The notes beneath the pieces were generated by a model that saw nothing but the letters and a program-made list of their open reading frames with translations, did not search any database and was not told the DNA's origin. Positions 35,518-44,486 of a stretch of 64,000 bases of DNA are shown here, in pieces (the stretch's first letter is position 1; each line of letters starts with the position of its first letter). The stretch comes from CAZELM01 sp964512995. GTDB lineage: Bacteria; CSSED10-310. The stretch spans positions 1 through 64,000 of the forward strand of contig CAZELM010000022.1 of assembly GCA_964512995.1 (NCBI GenBank), given 5' to 3'. The translations under genes and the position numbers were made by a program.

Positions 35518-36641
35518 GATTGTTTCCGGAGTTGCTGATAGACGGTTTCGAGCCGGAGGATATGTCGGGTGGAGCAGAATTTATCCAGAAGACGCTCCCT
35601 TCCGTTCTGTCCCAATCGGGTTGCCAGTGAGTGATCGGTGAGCAGTGTTTCAACTTTTTGAGCAAACAACGACGGATGATCGGGTGGGACACAGAATCCG
35701 GTCTCTGCATCCGTCAACCAGTCTCTGATTCCTCCAACATCAAACGCAACTACGGCCCGGGCCGCTCCCATCGCTTCCAGTCCGACGATCCCGAAGGGTT
35801 CCGGATAGGTACTGGGGAACACCACGAAACGGCTCCAGTCATACCATTTCCCAAGTGATTCTGAGGGTTGATGGCCGAGAAATTCAGCAGGAACATTGAG
35901 TGAGCGTGCGAGAAGTTCCAGTTGAAGTCGCTCCGGACCATCTCCCGCGATTTTCAACTGATATGGACGGTTGATAGTTGACAGCATTTTAATGAGCAGA
36001 TCAAAACCTTTCCCGGGAGCCAGGCGGCCGGCGGTAAAAATCCGGGGTTCAGCGGATGGGAGAGATGGACTGACGTCACTGGGTGGATCATAAAAATAGG
36101 GGACAACGTCCAGTTTTGATGGATCAGGCAGCAAGGGTTGAATGAATTTCTCCATATAATGGCTCATCACCCAGATCCTGGGAAACTGACGGATGACGGA
36201 TATCGCATGCTTGTCAACCGCAAACCGATACAGTGAGGAGACTCCCATGTTGAAACATGTGGTTTTGAAGCAGCGGATCGAGAGATGATCATCGCAGATT
36301 TGGCGCGTATCTTTCCGGATCCGTGTAACAGAGCAGAACGGACGAAATTCATGGATGCTTTTCAGGCAGTTTCCGCAGCGAAGTAATGTTTTCAGGATCT
36401 GGAAATTATTGATGTTATGGATGTGAATGACATCCGGCCGATAATGATGGAGGATGTGATTCAGTCGGATCAGATTTTCCCGAGTATTTTTCAGAGCCTG
36501 TATCGGATGATTGCCAGATGTGAAGGTTTGAACAAAGAGTTGGTTGTCATGGCCTCGGGCTTCCAGACAGTGAATCAACCGATGGATATAGGTTTCGGTT
36601 CCACCACCCTCGATTGAATTATTGACATGCAAAATTTTCAT
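35514..36641 (-). CDS. Family 4 glycosyltransferase
   Basis: A 375-residue GT-B glycosyltransferase, first gene of a four-gene overlapping operon (GT4, GT4, Smr, small membrane protein). The start MKILHVNNSIEGGGTETYIHRL is the typical acceptor-side loop, and YPEPFGIVGLEAMGAARAVVAFDVGG (about 283-308) is the donor-binding signature. A cysteine group in residues 95-135 resembles that of the next gene, suggesting the two GT4 enzymes share ancestry. The binding site is weak (GAAAG). The GT2 gene starts divergently close by, leaving little room for two promoters. Confidence 0.88.
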   Translation of the reverse strand: MKILHVNNSIEGGGTETYIHRLIHCLEARGHDNQLFVQTFTSGNHPIQALKNTRENLIRLNHILHHYRPDVIHIHNINNFQILKTLLRCGNCLKSIHEFRPFCSVTRIRKDTRQICDDHLSIRCFKTTCFNMGVSSLYRFAVDKHAISVIRQFPRIWVMSHYMEKFIQPLLPDPSKLDVVPYFYDPPSDVSPSLPSAEPRIFTAGRLAPGKGFDLLIKMLSTINRPYQLKIAGDGPERLQLELLARSLNVPAEFLGHQPSESLGKWYDWSRFVVFPSTYPEPFGIVGLEAMGAARAVVAFDVGGIRDWLTDAETGFCVPPDHPSLFAQKVETLLTDHSLATRLGQNGRERLLDKFCSTRHILRLETVYQQLRKQS

Positions 36642-36716
36642 GGATCTTTCGTCGCCAGGTGAAGGATGATACAGTCAGACATGGTGGATCGACTCACAAT
36701 GGATCAAGGGGTTTAT

Positions 36717-37622
36717 ATGGAATCGGATCGAACCGCATTTCAACCAGATGTCACCGTAGCTGTATGTGTGCGAAATGGCGCTAGTACGATTTCGTCGTGC
36801 CTAGAAAGTCTGCTCAGTCTGGAGTATCCCTTGGAAAAGCTGAAGATTATCGTTGTGGATAACGGTTCAACCGATAATACGGCGGAGATCATACACAAAT
36901 TCCCGATAAAAATCATCCATGAACCGATTGCAGGGAGAGGGAATGCTCGGAATGCAGCCATCCGAGCCTGTCAGACCGAGTTTCTGGCTTTTACTGATGC
37001 GGATTGTCGAGCTGCTTCCGATTGGCTGAAACAATTGATGGGCGAGTTTCAGGATCCCATGGTTGGAGCGGTTGGGGGAGATATTATCACACCGGGAGAA
37101 GAACCATTGGCCCGGTTTTATGAATTGCGGCGGATCGTATCCAATAAAGAGTTTTCAGGCAATCACCGGTTTTCTCCCCCATTTTTGGCCACTGCCAATA
37201 CCATATTCCGGATGAAAGCACTGCTGGAATGTGGTGGATTCAGCAGAGAATTCATTGCGGGAGAAGATGCGGATGTATGCTGGAGAATCCAGAGTATGGG
37301 TTACGAGATCAAATATATTCCCGGAGGGAGAATCTATCATTATCATCGCGCTACATGGAAAGGACTATTGAAACAATCCATAGAATATGGATACGGTGGT
37401 GTTCATCTGTTTCATCGGTATCACCGGCGATTTCAGACCAGAATATGGATCTGGTGGGGGTTGTATGCGCGCTTTCTCATTTCGATCATCTGCATGCCAT
37501 TGATATTGGTTCCTGAAACGAAGTTCCCCAGACAAATGCCATTGTTCGATGTGATTCGGTATGGCGGTCTGATCCTGGGCCGGATAAAAGCCGCGATACG
37601 ATTTAGAATGCTTGTATTATAG
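36717..37622 (+). CDS. Family 2 glycosyltransferase, membrane-associated
   Basis: About 301 residues. The GT-A domain starts at PDVTVAVCVRNGASTI and has the DNGSTDNTAEI and FTDADCRAASDWL motifs and a later GEDADVCWRIQ acidic patch; a C-terminal hydrophobic segment (WGLYARFLISIICMPLIL) suggests membrane attachment. It probably adds a sugar to a surface glycan at the inner membrane. The start is uncertain: ATG 36717 has AAGGGG 6 bases upstream and leaves 75 bases to the divergent gene, while ATG 36666 has GAAGG directly against it. dgkA follows after 36 bases, likely in one operon. Confidence 0.85.
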   Translation: MESDRTAFQPDVTVAVCVRNGASTISSCLESLLSLEYPLEKLKIIVVDNGSTDNTAEIIHKFPIKIIHEPIAGRGNARNAAIRACQTEFLAFTDADCRAASDWLKQLMGEFQDPMVGAVGGDIITPGEEPLARFYELRRIVSNKEFSGNHRFSPPFLATANTIFRMKALLECGGFSREFIAGEDADVCWRIQSMGYEIKYIPGGRIYHYHRATWKGLLKQSIEYGYGGVHLFHRYHRRFQTRIWIWWGLYARFLISIICMPLILVPETKFPRQMPLFDVIRYGGLILGRIKAAIRFRMLVL

Positions 37623-37658
37623 ACGAAATCGTCTTGAAAATTAACCGGAAATTGAAAA

Positions 37659-38027
37659 ATGAGAAACAAGTTTCTGAATACAGGTTATCCCGGGTTTCAT
37701 CCCATCCGGAAAATACGAATCATTTTTTCCGGATTAAGGTATGCTATTCTCTATGATGCAGCCGTTGCATACAAAGTCGTCTTGTCGATTGGCGTTCTTG
37801 GATTCTGTTTCTGGTATCGTCATTGGCTGGATTTCGAACTGGTTGTTATTTCAACCGGATTGATGGTGATTTCGGAGATGTTCAATACCACTGTCGAAGC
37901 GTTATGTGATTTCGTGGAATCCAGGGAGAACGAAAAGATCCGGATTATCAAAGACATATCTGCCGCCGCGGTTGGTATCAGCATCTTGATCTGGGTGATC
38001 GTACTGGCGTATGTGATTGCTGGCTGA
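37659..38027 (+). CDS. dgkA: Diacylglycerol/undecaprenol kinase
   Basis: A 122-residue integral membrane kinase with three hydrophobic helices. The active-site signature is present: SEMFNTTVEALCDF and IIKDISAAAVG (about 80-108), where Glu and Asp bind Mg-ATP. Members phosphorylate diacylglycerol or undecaprenol; the compact Gram-positive-like form often acts on undecaprenol. It follows a GT2 gene by 36 bases, which would fit recycling of the lipid carrier used for glycan assembly. Confidence 0.9.
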   Translation: MRNKFLNTGYPGFHPIRKIRIIFSGLRYAILYDAAVAYKVVLSIGVLGFCFWYRHWLDFELVVISTGLMVISEMFNTTVEALCDFVESRENEKIRIIKDISAAAVGISILIWVIVLAYVIAG

Positions 38028-38048
38028 CTCTTCCGGAGTCGTGGCGGT

Positions 38049-38270
38049 CGTATTTGGGCTGGTTACGGTGACGCAATTTCATCGACGCAGAACGAGGGCA
38101 TTGGGCTTGTCTCCCTCACCCTGTCGGCCATATTGATGGATTCGTCCGTGTTGGATCGTCCGACAACCCTCTCCCGGCGGGAGAGGGTAAATAGGAAATC
38201 TGCACGCACATGTTTTGTCTGATATACAAATGCATCGGGAACACCAGAAAAGATACTGTCAACACTCTCT
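38049..38270 (+). repeat. Dispersed intergenic repeat, copy C
   Basis: About 222 bp, same orientation and length as copy B. The hairpin is perfect here: CCCTCTCCCGGCGGGAGAGGG (38167-38187). It fills the space between dgkA and the convergent collagen-like gene; no ORF is inside. Confidence 0.8.
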
Positions 38271-38304
38271 AACCAGATGTATTTACCAGGCTGCGCTCGT
38301 ATTG

Positions 38305-39729
38305 TTACCAGGCTGCGCTTGTATTATACGTACCTGTTTTATCCCACGGAGTATCATCTTTGCCACCGTTGCCATGATAGATCTTAACCCAGATTCGGCC
38401 GACACAGCAACATCCCTGTTTTGGCACACAAAATGCCACCCGGCGATGGCCGTTGTATAGATTCGTTGTCCGATAAAATACGGGTGTCGTGTTGCCATTG
38501 TTGGCTCGGATGACATAACCGAAGGTTCCAGTGTCATTGGTATTCACAACCGCTCTGAAATCGCTGTAGTTTTCAGCACCATAGGAATGGAAACCTTTCA
38601 CTTCGATGAGTTTGGGTGCCCAGGCCGCATCTGCGTTTATACTGGTTCGGATATGGAGATAACTGGCACCGTCGGGTGTGGTGCAATGGTCCGTCGTGAA
38701 TTCTTCGATGTATTCTGATGGAGCCGGATCGCCGTCAATCCAGCCGGTTGCCAGAATATTTCCACCGACATGCAGTTTTTCAGTTGGTGTTGTGATCCCG
38801 ATTCCCACATTATCGCTGGCATTATCATAGTAGATTTCAGCACCTGCCGAAGATCCATTGTCATTATAAATAACCTGCGTATCCAGACCAGCGATCGGAC
38901 CGGTCGTGCCCTGCGGTCCGGTGGGACCTTGTGGCCCGATGTCACCCTGGCTGCCCTGCGGTCCGGTGGGACCCTGTGGTCCGATGTCACCCTGGATACC
39001 CTGCGGTCCGGTGGGACCCTGCGGTCCGATGTCACCCTGGATACCCTGCGGTCCAATGGGACCTTGTGGTCCGATGTCACCCTGGATGCCCTGCGGTCCG
39101 GCGGGACCTTGTGGTCCGATGTCACCCTGGATGCCCTGCGGTCCGGTGGGACCTTGTGGTCCGATGTCACCCTGGATGCCCTGCGGTCCGACCGGACCTG
39201 TAGGACCTGCGATTCCCTGTATCCCTTGGGGACCAATCGGTCCCTGTGGTCCGGTGGGGCCGATCAATCCGGTTGTCTCACCCATCCATTCACCCGCAGA
39301 GCTGATCACTTCACCATAACCTGAAATTGCAATGCTTCGGGGATGGATGGTTTCATCGCTGACGTCCTGAGCATGATATGCCTGACCCACACTGGTCAGC
39401 GGCATCCGGGGTGATAGTGTTTCATCTCCGATCGTGACTTCCAGCCAGAGCGAACCAGCAAAATCCAGGTCGATGGGATTTATTTCTCCCAAAGATACAT
39501 TGAACACACCCTCCTGAATCGGGATGCTGGCTTGTGTTTCAGTCCACAAGGCTGTTCCTCCAGTGTCAGCATCAAAAAGTGAGAAAGTGAATGGATATGT
39601 TCCGTTTAATGGCAACCCATCCGCATCGAATAAATGTCCTTGATAGCTGATCTGCTGCGGAATGGCTCCCAAAGTATTTATCGAACCTGTCATTAAGATG
39701 AATAGCAGAAATAACGATAATTGTTTCAT
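38305..39729 (-). CDS. Secreted collagen-like repeat protein
   Basis: A 474-residue secreted protein. Signal peptide (1-22), then a conserved N-terminal beta domain (IPQQISYQGHLFDADG.PLNG to about 125) of a kind common before collagen-like or tail-fibre-like regions, then a Gly-X-Y region (about 155-275) with six near-identical 15-residue units of the pattern GDIGPQGPxGPQGIQ, and a C-terminal beta domain (about 280-474) with cysteines (CVPKQGCCC). It may trimerise into a surface fibre. The ATG follows GAGGAG. It is a paralogue of the collagen-like gene at 42.1 kb by its N-terminal domain and repeat, but the C-terminal ends differ. Confidence 0.85.
   Translation of the reverse strand: MKQLSLFLLFILMTGSINTLGAIPQQISYQGHLFDADGLPLNGTYPFTFSLFDADTGGTALWTETQASIPIQEGVFNVSLGEINPIDLDFAGSLWLEVTIGDETLSPRMPLTSVGQAYHAQDVSDETIHPRSIAISGYGEVISSAGEWMGETTGLIGPTGPQGPIGPQGIQGIAGPTGPVGPQGIQGDIGPQGPTGPQGIQGDIGPQGPAGPQGIQGDIGPQGPIGPQGIQGDIGPQGPTGPQGIQGDIGPQGPTGPQGSQGDIGPQGPTGPQGTTGPIAGLDTQVIYNDNGSSAGAEIYYDNASDNVGIGITTPTEKLHVGGNILATGWIDGDPAPSEYIEEFTTDHCTTPDGASYLHIRTSINADAAWAPKLIEVKGFHSYGAENYSDFRAVVNTNDTGTFGYVIRANNGNTTPVFYRTTNLYNGHRRVAFCVPKQGCCCVGRIWVKIYHGNGGKDDTPWDKTGTYNTSAAW
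38890..39260. repeat. 45-bp tandem repeats coding for Gly-X-Y
   Basis: About six 45-bp units with few differences, encoding the collagen-like region of the minus-strand gene. High identity between units suggests slippage or recombination. Confidence 0.85.
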
Positions 39730-40042
39730 ATGATCTCCTCATGATCTCCAATGAGTTGATTTGAAACGTCACTGGACTCCGCCTTCATCCGACGATGATC
39801 TCAGGAATATCAAACCGGGGTCGGATACCAGTTACGTTTTGTTTCCCTGAACGAGTTTTTCCAGAAGATATCATGCTTCCGTAAAAGACGATAATCACTC
39901 TTCTGCCTCGCGATTCATTATCCAGTTTATTCCATTATGGACGGAGTGGCAATAGAGGGATGCATTAATAAAACCCTCAGAACAGAGATGGACTTCCGAT
40001 ATTTGAGTTGATTTTCGCATTCTAAAATTGGTATGCCGTCAA
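39730..40042. other. Intergenic region, nothing recognised
   Basis: About 310 bases between two minus-strand genes. Apart from the GAGGAGATC binding site of the collagen-like gene at its left end, I see no repeat, RNA gene or strong hairpin. It presumably holds the collagen-like gene's promoter. Confidence 0.5.
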
Positions 40043-41983
40043 TTAATTCTTGATGGTTATTAAAAATGGATTCGGATTCGCACTGTCATCGGAAGCACGT
40101 TGAGATGCCGACAACCGGTAAGCATCTGTTGGTCTGAACCTTGGCAATGGTTCGATAGAATCAGGATTCACCTGGTAATCCTCGTCTGATGTGAAGAACA
40201 TACCTCGATCGGTCTGTATGGCGGTTGTATCGGTGAAAAGCCCTGTATCGCTTGAGAACATGATCCCCTGTATCGTAAATGGCGAGTTCAGACGGACCGG
40301 TCGGGCGTTAATCGGAGGAATCTCTCCGACTGTCCATGTGATATCACATCCCGGCTCCATTCGAGCTTCACCCAGAAGCGGTTTCATGTTGTTCAGTGTT
40401 CCGATTTCCGGAAGACAAACCGGTGAAGTGAACGTAAAATCGCTGTGTGACCACATGATATATGCTTTTCTTCGATAAGTGGATTGATCTGCTCCAATAC
40501 CCCGAGTCTGATCCCAGACCAGATAAATACGTCCCGAACCATCCGCAGAAACATCGGGTCTCTCGATAAATTCAACAATCTGTCCGGTTGGAGGACTATT
40601 CGTTGTTATTATCTCGTCGTGCAATGAATAGACGCATTTCGGAATGTTCCAGCCTTCGTGTTTCGTATATTTTGAAATCCAGATTTCATCGAGATTATAT
40701 TTTTCAGTCCATGAATGATTGCAGTCATGCTGGCGTTCACCGATCATCGCGACAACGAATGCATCGGTTCCAGGTATCCGCGTCGAGGAGCCAATCCGCC
40801 ATCGAATCGTCCGCTGCGCATCAATATCCCGCATCACGTTGGATGACGGCTCTGACAATGGTGGAATCCAGGTTGTTCCATAATCGCGTGAATACCTCCA
40901 CATGCCTCCCTCCCAGATCACATGAATTTCTCCGGGGATGCTCACCAGATGGGAGCCGCCGACCGGATCCATCGGGTGAGATGCCACTCCGATCGGTTCC
41001 TCAAAAAAACCATTGAAATTATTGGAATACCAGAGCTGACGCACCTTCACCTGGTAATTTCCTGAGGAGGGAGGGCCATCCCATGCCACATGCGTCACTC
41101 CATTTTCATCGATAACGATGAAAGGTCTTCGCCATGCCATTCCTCTCTGGTCACAAAATACGTACGGTTTGGTAAATTGTGGATTTGGGGAGCTGAGATC
41201 GCAGTGGCATATGGCCACTGGTCTGGGCATATGGTAGGAGTCATCTCCTGCGAGATATCCGATACAGAGGTTTTTCCCATCGGGATCAATGGCGATGGAG
41301 GGCAGTCCGGCGAACGTATGTTCCGGAGGGTTGACTGCCCCGTGATCGATCCAGGAATGATCATCATTTTCTGAAGTCAGCCAGAGCACTTCCCGGTTTC
41401 CTGTGTCGCCGATCCAGTGTTCCATAGCCATATGCACCATTCCCGATGCATCCCGGACCGTCAATGAGCATTCTGATTTCCCGAATGGATGATAGCCGAG
41501 CGACACAATTCGATTTCCAGTCAGACGTGGATGTACTGCAAACCATTTGATTTCACTGGAGACAGCCGATTCCTGGCCAAGTGGTGTGACGAAAATTCGA
41601 TAGTAATATACTCCAGGCTGTTCGATGATTTTGCTGGGAATGGCCATGGAGCCATCATTCGTTCCATTAATGATGCCGATTGTGTTCGTGAGTTGCGGGT
41701 CGTCCGAGATCATGATCGATGCATTTTTGGCGGGGACGGATGTATTCCATGTGATCGCAAGATTACCGGAAGGGAAAAACGGTTCGGAGGAATATTCCGA
41801 ATCGCGACGTACGACATGGACGTTGAATATAGAATGATGATCCTCAGTAATCATGGGTTGATCATCTTCGTTGTTCCAGATGGTTATCTCCGGTTCACTT
41901 TTCTTATTCAGCCAATGCCATTGTAAATAGCCCATGAAAATGAAAGCTGTCACGGCCATGCAGACTATAAATCGGATTCGCAT
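40043..41983 (-). CDS. Membrane-anchored or secreted beta-propeller (BNR-like) protein
   Basis: About 646 residues. One N-terminal hydrophobic segment (about 4-22) works as signal or anchor. A FnIII-like region (to about 150) is followed by a long set of propeller-like repeats: recurring phrases such as PSIAIDPDGKNLCIGYL, PFIVIDENGVTHVAWDG, PDVSADGSGRIYLVWDQ, and one Asp-box (SRDYGTTW). This resembles sialidase-like/BNR propellers, but I cannot identify a catalytic Arg triad, so binding is as likely as hydrolysis. The ATG at 41983 has CAGGAGC with good spacing; an in-frame ATG at 42049 does not. It sits between the two collagen-like paralogues. Confidence 0.7.
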   Translation of the reverse strand: MRIRFIVCMAVTAFIFMGYLQWHWLNKKSEPEITIWNNEDDQPMITEDHHSIFNVHVVRRDSEYSSEPFFPSGNLAITWNTSVPAKNASIMISDDPQLTNTIGIINGTNDGSMAIPSKIIEQPGVYYYRIFVTPLGQESAVSSEIKWFAVHPRLTGNRIVSLGYHPFGKSECSLTVRDASGMVHMAMEHWIGDTGNREVLWLTSENDDHSWIDHGAVNPPEHTFAGLPSIAIDPDGKNLCIGYLAGDDSYHMPRPVAICHCDLSSPNPQFTKPYVFCDQRGMAWRRPFIVIDENGVTHVAWDGPPSSGNYQVKVRQLWYSNNFNGFFEEPIGVASHPMDPVGGSHLVSIPGEIHVIWEGGMWRYSRDYGTTWIPPLSEPSSNVMRDIDAQRTIRWRIGSSTRIPGTDAFVVAMIGERQHDCNHSWTEKYNLDEIWISKYTKHEGWNIPKCVYSLHDEIITTNSPPTGQIVEFIERPDVSADGSGRIYLVWDQTRGIGADQSTYRRKAYIMWSHSDFTFTSPVCLPEIGTLNNMKPLLGEARMEPGCDITWTVGEIPPINARPVRLNSPFTIQGIMFSSDTGLFTDTTAIQTDRGMFFTSDEDYQVNPDSIEPLPRFRPTDAYRLSASQRASDDSANPNPFLITIKN

Positions 41984-42121
41984 ACTTGCTCCTGGGATCT
42001 CTTCCTCAGCATGGTATTTCCTGTCCTTGTTGTCAATCCCGATTGGCATTCACCATGTGGATATGGTAAATTCAAAAAATGAAGTTACTGAAATGATATC
42101 AAGGTTATGGAGGAGTTTGTA

Positions 42122-44178
42122 ATGAACAGAGTATATGCTATATTTTTCATGAGTTTATTGTCGGTCACGGGGATTGTGATGGGGGAGATCCCGGCAGTCA
42201 TAAACTATCAGGGACACCTGGAAGATGTTGATGGAAATCCCTTGGACGGAACGGTTACGTTTACTTTTACTCTTTTTGAAAATGCGACAGAAGGCAGTCC
42301 GCTCTGGGCAGAAACGCAATCCGATATATCGGTTATTCAGGGTTTGTTCCATGTAAAACTGGGCGAAATGAACCCGATCGATATTCCGTTTGCCGACACG
42401 GTATGGCTTGAAATTGGGGTCCAGGGAGAAACATTGGCTCCCCGCCAGCAGATCACCAGCAATGGATATGCGTACCAGGCTCAAGACGTTCTTGATCAGA
42501 CAATTCACCCTCAAAGCGTCCATATTATAAATGTGGGTGAAGTGATCGATGCGGATGGTCGTTGGGTGGGAGATCCATCCGGGTTAGTCGGTCCGACGGG
42601 TCCGGTAGGTCCGCAAGGCATTCAGGGAATCGCGGGTCCGACGGGTCCGGTTGGTCCACAAGGCATCCAGGGAATCGCGGGTTCGACGGGTCCGGTTGGT
42701 CCACAAGGCATCCAGGGAATCGCGGGTCCGACGGGTCCGGTTGGTCCACAAGGCATCCAGGGAATTGCGGGTCCGACGGGTCCAGTTGGTCCGCAAGGTA
42801 TCCAGGGAGTTGCCGGCCCGACGGGTCCGGTTGGTCCACAAGGCATCCAGGGAATTGCGGGTCCGACGGGTCNNNNNNNNNNNNNNNNNNNNNNNNNNNN
42901 NNNNNNNNNNNNNNNNNNNNNNNNNNNNNNNNNNNNNNNNNNNNNNNNNNNNNNNNNNNNNNNNNNNNNNNNCGGTTGGTCCACAAGGCATCCAGGGAAT
43001 TGCGGGTCCGACGGGTCCAGTTGGTCCACAAGGCATCCAGGGAATTGCGGGTCCCACTGGTCCGGTTGGTCCGCAAGGCANNNNNNNNNNNNNNNNNNNN
43101 NNNNNNNNNNNNNNNNNNNNNNNNNNNNNNNNNNNNNNNNNNNNNNNNNNNNNNNNNNNNNNNNNNNNNNNNNNNNNNNNTCCAGGGAATTGCGGGTCCG
43201 ACGGGTCCAGTTGGTCCGCAAGGCATCCAGGGAATTGCGGGTCCGACGGGTCCAGTTGGTCCGCAAGGCATCCAGGGAATCGCGGGTCCCACGGGTCCGG
43301 TTGGTCCGCAAGGCATCCAGGGAATCGCGGGTCCCACTGGTCCGGTAGGTCCACAAGGTATCCAAGGAGTTGCCGGCCCGACGGGTCCTATTGCCGGCAC
43401 AAACGGTCAGATCATATATAACGACAATGGAAGCGCTGGTGGAGCCAATATTTTTTACAGTAACAGCAACCAATATCTTGGAATCGGAACGAGTTCTCCC
43501 CTTGGCGCTTTGCATGTTACCAACACCGCTGCGACGAACTCCGGAGATGGAATTCTCATCGGTAAAGATAGTGGGAATAATAATAGCAAAGTAGAAATCA
43601 GAGGCAGCAGTGCTGGTATTCAAACCCCATATGTGGATTTTTCCAATGATGATAGTTCTGATTTTGATATGCGTTTACGATTGGCGGACAATGATACATT
43701 GAACGTTGAAGGCGGGAACCTTCAGGTCAATGGACTGGTTAAATCCACAAATGATGCTCCTGTTCGACTTCAATTTGTCCATCGTCGAGTGCTCTTCGGC
43801 TATGCAGGGGATACGGGATTCACCGCCGGGAATACATGGACACAATTACGATATGTTTATGGTCCCTTTAGCTATGCGGTTCCATCGGTTCAATCGGGAG
43901 CTGTGCGCCGCTACCGTTTATATGCCATTTATTCCGACAATCAAACAACCGAAGGAGAAAATCTGGTTTTGTTTGATCTGGATTGCGGTACGGATGTTAC
44001 TTTTTCGTTGCCGAGAACGTGGGGTGGAGTTGGCTCGGAAAATCGTGATGCATACAGTGATTGGTATATCGGCCAACCTTGCAGTGATCATGGCTACTTG
44101 TCATTCAGAACCACTCAGAGTGGAAGAACTCTGAAATTGCATTATCTGGAACTTCAGGCTTATGATTATTTCCAATAA
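42122..44178 (+). CDS. Secreted collagen-like repeat protein, interrupted by two assembly gaps
   Basis: Signal peptide, the same N-terminal domain as the 38.3-kb gene (IPAVINYQGHLEDVDG to about residue 125), about 13 assembled Gly-X-Y units of 15 residues (GPTGPVGPQGIQGIA), and a C-terminal domain of about 260 residues (TGPIAGTNGQIIYNDNG to YDYFQ). Two 100-N gaps break the frame as written. Removing the Ns leaves 1857 bases, one frame of 618 residues, with the repeat phase kept across both joins. So one intact gene is likely, but the true repeat number is unknown. The start at 42122 has GGAGGAG 6 bases upstream. It probably forms a surface fibre. Confidence 0.85.
42873..42972. other. Assembly gap (100 N)
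   Basis: Exactly 100 N. Left flank ends GGTCCGACGGGTC and right flank begins CGGTTGGTCC, which are consecutive within the 45-bp unit, so the true gap is zero or a multiple of 45 bp. Confidence 0.98.
43081..43180. other. Assembly gap (100 N)
   Basis: Exactly 100 N. Left flank ends CCGCAAGGCA and right flank begins TCCAGGGAAT, again consecutive within the 45-bp unit. Confidence 0.98.
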
Positions 44179-44486
44179 ATTTGCTGCAGCCCAGGATGAC
44201 CGAAATCAGGTCATTATCATGGCAGGCAGATCGATTTCAATGATTGATATGAGAGATCTTGACCGATTTGCACATGATGGTTCTGTTTTTTCATATTGAT
44301 CCGGTTCTGAAGCATGTCTGAATTCGGTCGGGTTCCGTTTTCATGTTACTGGATGTAATCCAAATCACGTGATGTTAACGATCAATTGAAAATGCCCCTG
44401 ATTTTATCGATCAGGGGCACAGAATGTGTGACTGCTTATGATAACCCAGCAGTTAATTTTTTGTGCCGGAAGGATTATCGTGAAAT
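44179..44486. other. Intergenic region with one hairpin
   Basis: About 300 bases. The only clear structure is the 10-bp hairpin at 44393-44419. The 3' end carries AAGGA before the permease gene. Confidence 0.5.
44393..44419. terminator. Perfect hairpin, possible terminator
   Basis: TGCCCCTGAT (44393-44402) and ATCAGGGGCA (44410-44419) form a perfect 10-bp stem with a 7-base loop. No T-run follows on the plus strand; TTTTC follows on the minus strand. It separates the collagen-like gene from the sulfur module. Confidence 0.5.

Larger units (their letters stand above)
42583..43390. repeat. 45-bp collagen-coding tandem repeat
   Basis: The unit encodes GPTGPVGPQGIQGIA. About 6.4 units precede the first gap, 2.4 lie between the gaps and about 4.7 follow. 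Units differ mainly at third positions. Confidence 0.9.

Noticed and set aside
38770..39324. Plus-strand frames rich in Cys-Gly-Pro opposite the first collagen-like gene
   Set aside because: Antisense of the repeat; the minus-strand gene has the signal peptide and binding site.
42525..43623. Several long frames on both strands across the collagen-like repeat
   Set aside because: They are shadows of the 45-bp repeat, whose length is a multiple of three, so all frames stay open; only the Gly-X-Y frame has a signal peptide and conserved ends.
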